Of a stretch of 7,604 nucleotides of DNA, positions 1 to 5,328 are shown in pieces (within the stretch, counting starts at the first letter, position 1; every line of letters begins with the position of its first letter). Origin of the DNA: Bacteroidota bacterium (GTDB lineage Bacteria; Bacteroidota; Bacteroidia; Flavobacteriales; Flavobacteriaceae); NCBI GenBank assembly GCA_023393485.1, contig JAEWLD010000030.1, forward strand, positions 1-7,604, read 5' to 3'. The translations under genes and the position numbers were made by a program. The notes beneath the pieces are model-generated. The model was given only the letters and a program-made list of their open reading frames with translations. It searched no databases and was not told the DNA's origin.

Positions 1-1
1 C

Positions 2-100
2 CACAGGCTAGTCGGTACATTTGCCGGCCAGGTCCAGGCAGATGAAGAGCCGTTCAATATCGTCGATATCGAGCAGGGTACTTTCAATATCCATTACTAA
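2..100 (+). CDS. C-terminal fragment of an unidentified protein (partial, left edge)
   Basis: Frame 2 of the plus strand is open from the window edge for 32 codons and stops at TAA 98-100. The visible residues start HRLVGTFAGQVQ and end VDIEQGTFNIHY. The alternation of hydrophobic and polar residues, with GTF...G and a final I-x-x-G-T-F-x-I-x-Y, resembles the last strands of small beta-rich secreted or lipoprotein-type Bacteroidetes proteins, but this is only a resemblance and I do not recognise the family. The stop overlaps that of the convergent OsmC gene by 4 bp, which fits a real gene end in this compact genome. The alternative on the opposite strand is a 28-residue acidic peptide (8-94). 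Too little sequence is present to decide function. Confidence 0.45.
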   Translation, partial: HRLVGTFAGQVQADEEPFNIVDIEQGTFNIHY

Positions 101-507
101 AGCAAAACCTCTTCAGAAGTTATCTCAGTGTTAAGCAGTCTCGATATCGGGCACTGCTTTTCTGCTTTTGTGACCAACTCTTGAAACGAGTCATTTGAGA
201 TTCCGGCCACCTTTCCGGTCACTGACAAATGCGCGCCGACAATCGTACCGTTTTGGAAATCAATCGTACAAACTGTTTCAAGTTTCTCGATTTCGTGGCC
301 GGCTTCGCCAATAAAAGCAGACAATTGCATCGTAAAACAACCTGCATGTGCCGCGGCAACCAATTCCTCGGGATTCGTGCCTGTGCCTTCCTCAAAACGC
401 GCCTTGAACGAATATTGTGTGTTTTCGAGGGTTTTGCTTTGGGTAGTGATGTTCCCTTTTCCTTCTTTGAGCGATCCTTGCCAGACCGCTGTGGCGTTTC
501 TTTTCAT
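97..507 (-). CDS. OsmC/Ohr family peroxiredoxin (OsmC-like)
   Basis: This 136-residue protein has the full length of the OsmC/Ohr family of thiol peroxidases, which reduce organic hydroperoxides in the cytoplasm using two cysteines and, in characterised members, a lipoylated protein as electron donor. The motif GTNPEELVAAAHAGCF places the peroxidatic cysteine at residue 57 and the conserved glutamate near 47. The resolving cysteine is C119 in EKQCPISR. Arg37 in FKARFEE is at the position of the catalytic arginine. The GTNPEEL and AAHAGC wording and the N-terminal MKRNATAVWQGSLKEGKG are closer to the OsmC subgroup than to Ohr. The start is the ATG at 505-507; no Shine-Dalgarno is visible, as usual in Bacteroidetes. 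It appears monocistronic, with 183 bp separating it from DUF1697 upstream on the same strand. Family assignment is secure; substrate preference is inferred. Confidence 0.93.
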   Translation of the reverse strand: MKRNATAVWQGSLKEGKGNITTQSKTLENTQYSFKARFEEGTGTNPEELVAAAHAGCFTMQLSAFIGEAGHEIEKLETVCTIDFQNGTIVGAHLSVTGKVAGISNDSFQELVTKAEKQCPISRLLNTEITSEEVLL

Positions 508-690
508 ATGTCAGTATTTAATGGTTATTTTTAAGAAAGTTTACGGCTTTCCCGTAATGGCATTTCATGAGCTTTCGGTAAGGGAAACACTCGCCCCTTC
601 CCTGAAGGTAAGTTACAAATTTTATCCGACAGGTTGTACGGAAAAACCGCATCTCATCATAAAATAACACCCGAGCAAAGTACAGTCCGT
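508..690. other. Intergenic region with two short inverted repeats
   Basis: This 183-bp gap between DUF1697 and the OsmC gene must hold the promoter of the latter, but I see no good TAnnTTTG element on the minus strand. Two dyads are visible. TTACGG (541-546) pairs with CCGTAA (552-557) across a 5-nt loop. AGGGAA (581-586) pairs with TTCCCT (598-603) across 11 nt. Neither is followed by a T run on either strand, so neither is a convincing intrinsic terminator. The first dyad lies 34-50 bp upstream of the OsmC start and could be an operator, which is speculation. No coding potential is apparent. Confidence 0.4.
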
Positions 691-1245
691 TCAACTTCGA
701 TTTCTATCCAGGAACATCCCAAGCAATTTCAACGTCGTATTCCAGTTTCGGCTCGTAGCCACGACTTTGAGTTTGCTCTCGATCAGCGCGTTTGTCAGTT
801 TTGTGTTTCCGGCACCGTGGAAATATTTGAGATACATCACCTTGCCATCGATTATCGCAACGTCGTTTTGAATGTCGAATTCCCTGAATTTTTCAATATT
901 TTCAGGTTTCGGCTCCTCTGAGAGGAAAGCAACATAAACCTGTTTCAGGTCAATTTCAGGCTCTTTTAAAAATGGATTGTCTTTGACGGTGTTTTGCAGA
1001 TATGGCAGATCCAGAACCACAACGCCAACGTCCCAGCCGTATTTTTCCTTAATGATGCTTTTGATTTTCTCGCCGACCGTAACGGATGACTTTTCCCCGG
1101 CGTCGACAAACACATTCCCGCTTTGGATATACGTCGAGACGTTTTTAAAACCAGCCGATCCAAGCAGCTTGCGCAATTCTTCCATTTTTATCAGCTTATG
1201 CCCGCTGACGTTGATTCCGCGCAATAATGCCAGATGTGTCTTCAT
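691..1245 (-). CDS. DUF1697 domain-containing protein
   Basis: This 184-residue protein matches the usual length (about 180) and all the hallmark segments of the DUF1697 family: ALLRGINVSG at residues 6-15, TYIQSGNVFV at 38-47, an NPF at 90-92, and the C-terminal ATSRNWNTTLKL at 163-174. The family is widespread in bacteria and has a compact alpha/beta fold, but its biochemical role is not established, so no function is assigned. There is no signal peptide or membrane segment, so it should be cytoplasmic. The start is the ATG at 1243-1245, followed directly by the conserved N-terminal strand. A TAAATTTC element ends 4 nt upstream of the ATG and may be a -7 box giving a leaderless transcript. 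The gene is divergent from rlmD, with the GACTTT repeat array between them. Confidence 0.93.
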   Translation of the reverse strand: MKTHLALLRGINVSGHKLIKMEELRKLLGSAGFKNVSTYIQSGNVFVDAGEKSSVTVGEKIKSIIKEKYGWDVGVVVLDLPYLQNTVKDNPFLKEPEIDLKQVYVAFLSEEPKPENIEKFREFDIQNDVAIIDGKVMYLKYFHGAGNTKLTNALIESKLKVVATSRNWNTTLKLLGMFLDRNRS

Positions 1246-1249
1246 GGTT

Positions 1250-1257
1250 GAAATTTA
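1250..1257 (-). promoter_or_regulatory. Possible -7 element of DUF1697 promoter
   Basis: Read on the minus strand this is TAAATTTC, seven of eight positions of the Bacteroidetes TAnnTTTG -7 consensus, ending 4 nt before the ATG. The same 4-nt spacing occurs at rlmD on the other side of the intergenic region. No clear TTG/TTTG -33 element is visible, and AT-rich matches like this can arise by chance. Confidence 0.3.
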
Positions 1258-1303
1258 ATGTTTTTTGCCGAACGTCGAAAGACGATTGTTACTAAAATAC
1301 TCC

Positions 1304-1460
1304 TTTTGACTTTTGACCTTTGACTTTTACTTCGCTGCGCTCCGTACAGTTCGCCCTGCTGGCTCGCGTCGACTTTACGATTTTCGACTTTCGACTTTAC
1401 GACTTTTGACTTTACGACTTTCGACTTTACGACTTTACGACTTAATGACTTTCGACTTTC
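1304..1460 (+). repeat. GACTTT heptamer/octamer array with GC-rich core (copy A)
   Basis: Three tandem 7-mers of the form (T/C)TTTGAC (1304-1324) lead into a 38-bp GC-rich core (1334-1371). The core is followed by about 12 tandem units that all begin GA(C/T)TT and mostly read GACTTT (1371-1460). The unit length alternates between 7 (GACTTTC or GACTTTT) and 8 (GACTTTAC), so the array is not a simple microsatellite. An inverted relative, GTCGAAAGACGA at 1274-1285, lies on the left flank; its complement TCGTCTTTCGAC appears in the second copy at 5256-5267. The array sits between the divergent DUF1697 and rlmD genes and ends about 12 bp before the putative rlmD -7 box. Reading frames through it give only low-complexity peptides and are not taken as genes. 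Confidence 0.85.
1334..1371 (+). repeat. 38-bp repeat core, copy A
   Basis: The core begins GCTGCGCTCCGTAC and ends GGCTCGCGTCG. It matches positions 5280-5317 at 34 of 38 bases without gaps; the differences are AG versus GA at 1348-1349, T versus G at 1360, and C versus G at 1367. The middle GCCC-TGC-TGGC (1353-1363) is an imperfect form of the short hairpin that is perfect in the other copy. In both copies the core is flanked by GACTTT-type units in the same orientation. Confidence 0.85.
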
Positions 1461-1472
1461 CCCATTCTTCCC

Positions 1473-1480
1473 TACCTTCG
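1473..1480 (+). promoter_or_regulatory. Putative -7 element of the rlmD operon
   Basis: TACCTTCG matches the Bacteroidetes sigmaA -7 consensus TAnnTTTG at all but one position and ends 4 nt before the rlmD ATG, so transcription would begin at or very near the start codon. The GACTTT array lies immediately upstream; a TTTC from its last units falls about 19 nt before the -7 box, where a TTG/TTTG -33 element would be expected. Confidence 0.45.
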
Positions 1481-1484
1481 CGCC

Positions 1485-2900
1485 ATGGGAAGAAAAAATA
1501 CCGATAAAGCGGTTTTCACAAACATTACAATCCTCGATGCCGGCGCCAAAGGCGTATCGGTGGCCAAAGCGCCCGACGGCAAAGTCATCTTTGTCCCGAA
1601 CGTAGTTCCCGGCGATGTGGCCGACATCCAAACCTTCAGAAAACGCAAAGCCTACTACGAAGGCAAAGCCATCAAGATCCACGAATATTCCGGGCATCGA
1701 ACCACACCGGTCTGCATCCATTTTGGCGTTTGCGGTGGATGCAAATGGCAGAACATGCAGTATTCGCAGCAGCTTTTTTATAAAAATAACGAAGTTTTTA
1801 ACCACTTAAAGCGAATCGGCAAAATCGATCTTCCGGAGTTTGAGCCTATTTTGGGTTCCGAAAAACAATACTTCTATCGCAACAAAATGGAATTTTCGTT
1901 TTCAGACAGCCGTTGGCTGACCGAAGATGAGATCAGAAGCGACGAGCAACTCGAAAATCGCAACGCACTCGGTTTCCATATCCCAAAAATGTGGGACAAA
2001 ATCCTCGACATCAAAAAATGCTGGCTTCAGGAAGATCCGTCGAATGCGATCCGGAATGAAATCCGCGCGTTTGCCAACGCCAATAATCTATCATTTTTCA
2101 ACCCGAGAAATCATGAAGGGCTTTTGCGTACGCTGATGATCCGCACAGCATCGACAGGTGAAATCATGGTCGTGATCCAGTTTTTTGAGGACGATGCCGA
2201 AAAACGCAATCTGCTTCTGGATTTCCTGGTCGGACGTTTTCCTGAGATCACGTCGCTGCAATACGTCATCAACCAAAAAGCCAATGACACATTGTATGAC
2301 CAGACGATTTTGCTTTACAGTGGCCGCGATTACATTCTTGAGGAAATGGAAGGGCTGAAATTCAGCATCAATGCCAAATCGTTTTACCAGACCAATTCGG
2401 ACCAGGCGTACGAACTTTACAAAATAACACGCGATTTTGCCGGACTGACCGGAAATGAAATCGTCTATGACTTATATACCGGAACCGGAACCATTGCGCA
2501 GTTCGTATCGCGCAACGCCAAAAAAGTCGTCGGCGTTGAGGCCGTTCCCGAAGCCATTGCCGACGCCAGGGAAAACGCCAAACGCAACAATATCACCAAT
2601 TGCGAGTTTTTCGTGGGCGACATGAAAGTTGTCTTCAACGATACCTTTATGATCAGACACGGCCAGCCGGATGTCATCATCACCGATCCGCCGCGGGACG
2701 GCATGCACAAAGACGTGGTTGACCAATTGTTGAAAATGGCGCCTGAGAAAATCGTTTATGTCAGTTGCAATTCGGCGACACAGGCTCGCGATCTGGCTTT
2801 GCTCGATGAAAAATACAAAGTGACACGGGTTCGTCCTGTCGATATGTTTCCGCAAACGCATCACGTTGAAAATGTCGTACTTTTGGAAAAACGCAAATAA
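1485..2900 (+). CDS. rlmD: 23S rRNA (uracil-5-)-methyltransferase RlmD
   Basis: This 471-residue enzyme belongs to the RumA/TrmA family, which transfers a methyl group from SAM to C5 of uridine; by homology to RlmD the target is U1939 of 23S rRNA. An N-terminal TRAM-like beta domain covers roughly residues 8-68. Cysteines C77, C83 and C86 (PVCIHFGVCGGCKWQ) with a later C179 fit the 4Fe-4S cluster ligands of RlmD. The SAM site is VYDLYTGTGTIA, followed by DPPRDGMH and the catalytic nucleophile C428 in VYVSCNSATQARDL. The end DMFPQTHHVENVVLL is typical of the family. It is somewhat longer than E. coli RlmD (433). The ATG at 1485 is preceded by a probable -7 box. It is the first gene of a tight plus-strand cluster, 10 bp before DUF6452. 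RlmC or RlmCD-like site specificity cannot be excluded from sequence alone. Confidence 0.93.
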   Translation: MGRKNTDKAVFTNITILDAGAKGVSVAKAPDGKVIFVPNVVPGDVADIQTFRKRKAYYEGKAIKIHEYSGHRTTPVCIHFGVCGGCKWQNMQYSQQLFYKNNEVFNHLKRIGKIDLPEFEPILGSEKQYFYRNKMEFSFSDSRWLTEDEIRSDEQLENRNALGFHIPKMWDKILDIKKCWLQEDPSNAIRNEIRAFANANNLSFFNPRNHEGLLRTLMIRTASTGEIMVVIQFFEDDAEKRNLLLDFLVGRFPEITSLQYVINQKANDTLYDQTILLYSGRDYILEEMEGLKFSINAKSFYQTNSDQAYELYKITRDFAGLTGNEIVYDLYTGTGTIAQFVSRNAKKVVGVEAVPEAIADARENAKRNNITNCEFFVGDMKVVFNDTFMIRHGQPDVIITDPPRDGMHKDVVDQLLKMAPEKIVYVSCNSATQARDLALLDEKYKVTRVRPVDMFPQTHHVENVVLLEKRK

Positions 2901-2910
2901 TCGGGCTTTT

Positions 2911-3414
2911 ATGAAAAGAACACTATTGGTTGTTGTCGTTGTGCTGACCGGATTCTTTAGCTGGAACTGCGAAAAGGACGACATCTGCAGCGAAGGCACG
3001 CCAACCACGCCGCGACTGATCATGCAATTTTACAACATCGACACCCCGACCATAGCAAAAAACGTCAACAGCTTACTTGTCACCAGTAACAGCGGCCAGG
3101 ACACCTTGGCGATTTTCACCAACGTAAGCAAAATCCAACTACCGCTGCAAATCCTGGCCGACCAAACTACTTACGCCTTCACGATCAACAGCAACGAGGC
3201 AGCTTTTGACAATACCGATACGATAACATTCAACTATACCCGCGACGACATTTTTGTTTCACGCGCCTGCGGCTACAAAACCGTTTTCCTGCTCGATCCC
3301 GACACGCCATTTGTTCAGGACAATGGTGCAGACAGCCCATGGATGAACAATGTCTCGGTGGAACAACCCGATATCCAAAATGAAAATGAAGTACATATCA
3401 GCGTTTTGTATTAG
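2911..3414 (+). CDS. DUF6452 family lipoprotein, probably surface-exposed
   Basis: From the ATG at 2911 the product is 167 residues. A longer reading from a TTG at 2866 would overlap rlmD and bury the signal peptide, so it is rejected. Residues 1-19 (MKRTLLVVVVVLTGFFSWN) form a lipoprotein signal peptide with lipidated C20; the asparagine at -1 is unusual for a lipobox. The residues after it, E-K-D-D-I, fit the Bacteroidetes lipoprotein export signal X-K-(D/E)2-X, which predicts transport to the cell surface. The segments ICSEGTPTTPRLIMQFY near the N-terminus and FNYTRDDIFVSRACGYKTVF near residues 107-126 are what I recognise as DUF6452. C26 and C120 could form a disulfide. The function of the family is unknown. 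It lies 10 bp after rlmD and overlaps DUF6048, as is usual in flavobacteria. Confidence 0.85.
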   Translation: MKRTLLVVVVVLTGFFSWNCEKDDICSEGTPTTPRLIMQFYNIDTPTIAKNVNSLLVTSNSGQDTLAIFTNVSKIQLPLQILADQTTYAFTINSNEAAFDNTDTITFNYTRDDIFVSRACGYKTVFLLDPDTPFVQDNGADSPWMNNVSVEQPDIQNENEVHISVLY

Positions 3415-4189
3415 CCTTTTGCTGTGTGTTTCAGTTTGGGCACAGGAAGAAAAACCAAAAGCCGACAATGATTCGGTGCGGTTTGCCATTCCGCGCAACC
3501 GGGCAGATTCAGGCCGAAATCTGGATAAAAAAACCGATACGACCGCCATAAAAACAGATCGTTACGGGCTTCGCGTCGGGGTCGATTTGTCAAAACTTGC
3601 GCGTTCGTTTTACCAAGACAGGTACAAAGGGCTTGAACTCGTAGGCGATTACCGTTTGACCAAGAAATTCTGGCTTGCCGGGGAAATCGGAAACGAAAAC
3701 AAAACCACCGACGACGACCAACTCGACTTCAAAACCAAAGGCACGTATTTTAAAGTGGGTTTTGATTACAATACCTATGAAAACTGGCTCGATATGGAAA
3801 ACCAGATCACGATCGGGCTTCGGTACAGCGTAAGTGCTTTTTCACAGGAATTGCTGAGCTATGAAATTTATAATCCGAACCCGTTTTTCAACGAAAATCC
3901 TCTGGTGATTTCGGGCCAGGAATGGGACGGACTTTCAGCGAGTTGGCTCGAAGCGGTCGCCGCGGTGAAAGTTGAGCTCTTCAACAATTTCTACGCTGGA
4001 TTCAGTTTGAGGCTTTACCGCATGGTCAGCAATAAAAAACCCGAGAATTTTGACAACCTGTACATTCCGGGTTACGGCCGCACTTACAATGGCGACTTCA
4101 GCGCGGGCTGGAACTATTCGATTTCATATTTTATCCCGATATACAAAAAGCAAGTCAAACCTGCGGCGAAATCAACCGATAAAAAATAA
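3380..4189 (+). CDS. DUF6048 family outer-membrane beta-barrel protein
   Basis: The product is about 269 residues from the ATG at 3380, which gives a clean signal peptide (MKMKYISAFCISLLLCVSVWA, cleavage before QEEKP). ATGs at 3350 and 3386 are alternatives; the first adds ten residues (through ISK) before the basic n-region. After an Asp/Lys-rich linker to about residue 60, the chain consists of alternating strands with aromatic ends (YGLRVGVDLSKLARSFY, LELVGDYRLTKKFWLAGEIG, TYFKVGFDYNTYENW, NQITIGLRYSVSAFS, VAAVKVELFNNFYAGFSLRLYRM, FSAGWNYSISYFIPIY), a pattern of a transmembrane beta barrel ending in an aromatic strand before a basic tail. I recognise it as DUF6048, whose function is unknown. 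It overlaps the end of the DUF6452 gene by 35 bp and its TAA is directly followed by the ATG of the next gene, so translation is likely coupled on both sides. Confidence 0.85.
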   Translation: MKMKYISAFCISLLLCVSVWAQEEKPKADNDSVRFAIPRNRADSGRNLDKKTDTTAIKTDRYGLRVGVDLSKLARSFYQDRYKGLELVGDYRLTKKFWLAGEIGNENKTTDDDQLDFKTKGTYFKVGFDYNTYENWLDMENQITIGLRYSVSAFSQELLSYEIYNPNPFFNENPLVISGQEWDGLSASWLEAVAAVKVELFNNFYAGFSLRLYRMVSNKKPENFDNLYIPGYGRTYNGDFSAGWNYSISYFIPIYKKQVKPAAKSTDKK

Positions 4190-4975
4190 ATGCAGAAATA
4201 CGACAGCATCGGCCAGGGTTACAACACAACGCGTCGCGCCGATCCGTATTTGGCTGGACGGCTTTGCGACTTGCTCATTCCCGAAGCCGGCAAAAAATAC
4301 GTCGACATAGGCTGCGGCACGGGCAATTATACCGTCGCTTTGGCTGAAAAAGGATTTGATTTTACCGGAATCGATCCGTCTGAAAAAATGCTTTCAACAG
4401 CACGGGCAAAGAAACCGGACATCAAATGGGTTTGCGCCAGCGCCGAAGATTTGCCGTTTCAGGATAAATCGTTCGATGGCGCGATCGGCACCCTCACGAT
4501 TCATCATTGGAGCGATCTTGAAAAGGCTTTTGCGGAAATCAGGCGGACGCTCAGATCAGGCGGCCGGATCGTTTTGTTCACTTCCTCGCCACGGCAGATG
4601 AACGGTTATTGGCTCAACCATTATTTCCCGCAAATGCTGGCAGCGTCGATTGCTGAGATGCCATCTGTTGCCAGTGTTGAAAACGCCGCGCTAAAAGCCG
4701 GGCTGGAAATACTGACGGTCGAAAAATATTTTGTCAGGGACGACTTGCAGGACGGTTTTCTTTACATCGGAAAAAATAACCCGTCGCTGTATTTTGACAC
4801 ACAGATCCAAAACGGGATTTCTTCGTTCGTCTCGCTGTCAAACGCCGATGAAGTAAAGGCAGGCTTGGCTCAGTTACAGAAAGATCTGACTGACGGCATT
4901 TTTGAAACCGTCCGTGCAAAATATCAAAACCAGGACGGCGATTACCTTTTTATCGTCGTTGGAAAAGCTACTTGA
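4190..4975 (+). CDS. Class I SAM-dependent methyltransferase (Methyltransf_11 type)
   Basis: This 261-residue protein has a complete SAM-binding Rossmann fold. Motif I is YVDIGCGTGNYTVAL near residues 37-51, the ribose-binding acidic residue is D62 in FTGIDPSEKML, the adenine-contacting motif is AEDLPF at 85-90, the post-II region is FDGAIGTLTIHHW at 95-107, and motif III is LRSGGRIVLF at 121-130. The C-terminal part (about 135-261) is less conserved and probably forms the substrate cap, with no metal site or membrane segment evident. The substrate cannot be read from the sequence; related proteins methylate small molecules such as quinones or carboxylates. It begins with the ATG immediately after the TAA of DUF6048, so it is probably translated from the rlmD operon message. 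Its stop overlaps the convergent small membrane-protein gene by 8 bp. Confidence 0.88.
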   Translation: MQKYDSIGQGYNTTRRADPYLAGRLCDLLIPEAGKKYVDIGCGTGNYTVALAEKGFDFTGIDPSEKMLSTARAKKPDIKWVCASAEDLPFQDKSFDGAIGTLTIHHWSDLEKAFAEIRRTLRSGGRIVLFTSSPRQMNGYWLNHYFPQMLAASIAEMPSVASVENAALKAGLEILTVEKYFVRDDLQDGFLYIGKNNPSLYFDTQIQNGISSFVSLSNADEVKAGLAQLQKDLTDGIFETVRAKYQNQDGDYLFIVVGKAT

Positions 4976-5201
4976 TTTCTTTTAGGCCGCCAAGGAAAAT
5001 CCATTTCACGAAGAGCTTTTCGCCCTGTGGCGTTCTGACCGCTTTAAAAACCGGGCAAAGCAAAGTGGTGATGACAAACGCGGTGATCGGCAGCCAAATG
5101 CCGGAAAGTCCGGTGTATGGTAAGGCAAAGTATCTGACCAGCGCGAATATCACCGCGAAACTGAGGAATTGGTAGAATAATGATTTGGTTTGTAAGTTCA
5201 T
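4968..5201 (-). CDS. Small two-helix membrane protein, hypothetical
   Basis: A 77-residue protein beginning MNLQTKSLFYQFLSFAVIF. Two hydrophobic segments, about residues 9-27 and 34-53, are separated by a short turn (YTGLSG), and are followed by a basic/polar tail (VFKAVRTPQGEKLFVKW) and a final IFLGGLKEIK. Positive charges at K52, R56 and K62 after the second helix, together with the short N-terminus, suggest both ends are cytoplasmic. I do not recognise a named family. Coding status is supported by the membrane-protein composition, by the end-to-end 8-bp convergent overlap with the methyltransferase gene (no space wasted) and by the absence of another gene here. It is preceded by array copy B, and no clear -7 element was found. 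Reading the same DNA on the plus strand gives only a less plausible basic peptide. Confidence 0.72.
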   Translation of the reverse strand: MNLQTKSLFYQFLSFAVIFALVRYFALPYTGLSGIWLPITAFVITTLLCPVFKAVRTPQGEKLFVKWIFLGGLKEIK

Positions 5202-5250
5202 AGCGGCAAGTGGTTTAGATGTTCGTGTTTACCCTAATCTTTCAACGTTC

Positions 5251-5327
5251 GACTTTCGTCTTTCGACTTTCGACTTTTAGCTGCGCTCCGTACGATTCGC
5301 CCTGCGGGCTCGGGTCGCCTTTCGACG
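5251..5327 (+). repeat. GACTTT repeat with GC-rich core (copy B)
   Basis: Four tandem units GACTTTC, GTCTTTC, GACTTTC and GACTTTTA (5251-5279) lead into the second copy of the 38-bp core (5280-5317), followed by a degenerate GCCTTTC-GACGGTT. Order and orientation are the same as in copy A at 1304-1460, but the array is much shorter, with most units to the left of the core instead of to its right. It lies between the 3' end of the THUMP methyltransferase gene and the 5' end of the small membrane-protein gene, both on the minus strand, and stops about at the methyltransferase stop codon. Confidence 0.82.
5280..5317 (+). repeat. 38-bp repeat core, copy B
   Basis: This is 34/38 identical to 1334-1371 without gaps. 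It contains a perfect small hairpin, GCCC-TGC-GGGC at 5299-5309. The high GC content contrasts with the AT-richer GACTTT units on either side. There is no T run after it on either strand that would make it a standard terminator. Confidence 0.82.
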
Positions 5328-5328
5328 G

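Noticed and set aside
8..94. Minus-strand 28-codon peptide at the left edge
   Set aside because: It is short, has no recognisable features, and competes with an open plus-strand frame that ends neatly against the OsmC stop.
541..603. Intrinsic terminators for DUF1697 or OsmC
   Set aside because: The two inverted repeats have only 6-bp stems and no T tract on either strand.
1304..1460. CRISPR array
   Set aside because: The units are 7-8 bp with no spacers, and no cas-like gene is nearby.
1313..1507. Plus-strand 64-codon frame with repeated RLSTLRL residues through the array
   Set aside because: It is produced by the periodic repeat, runs into rlmD in another frame and has no sign of being a protein.
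1242..1805. Minus-strand 187-codon frame with repeated KSKV residues
   Set aside because: The lysine/valine repetition is only the GACTTT array read backwards, and the rest is antisense to the secure rlmD gene.
2866..2910. Upstream TTG start for the DUF6452 lipoprotein
   Set aside because: It would add 15 residues in front of the signal peptide and overlap rlmD; the ATG at 2911 gives a standard basic n-region and hydrophobic core.
2472..3023. Minus-strand 183-codon frame opposite rlmD and DUF6452
   Set aside because: It is antisense to two well-supported genes, has no recognisable motif, and its composition is that of a complementary-strand shadow.
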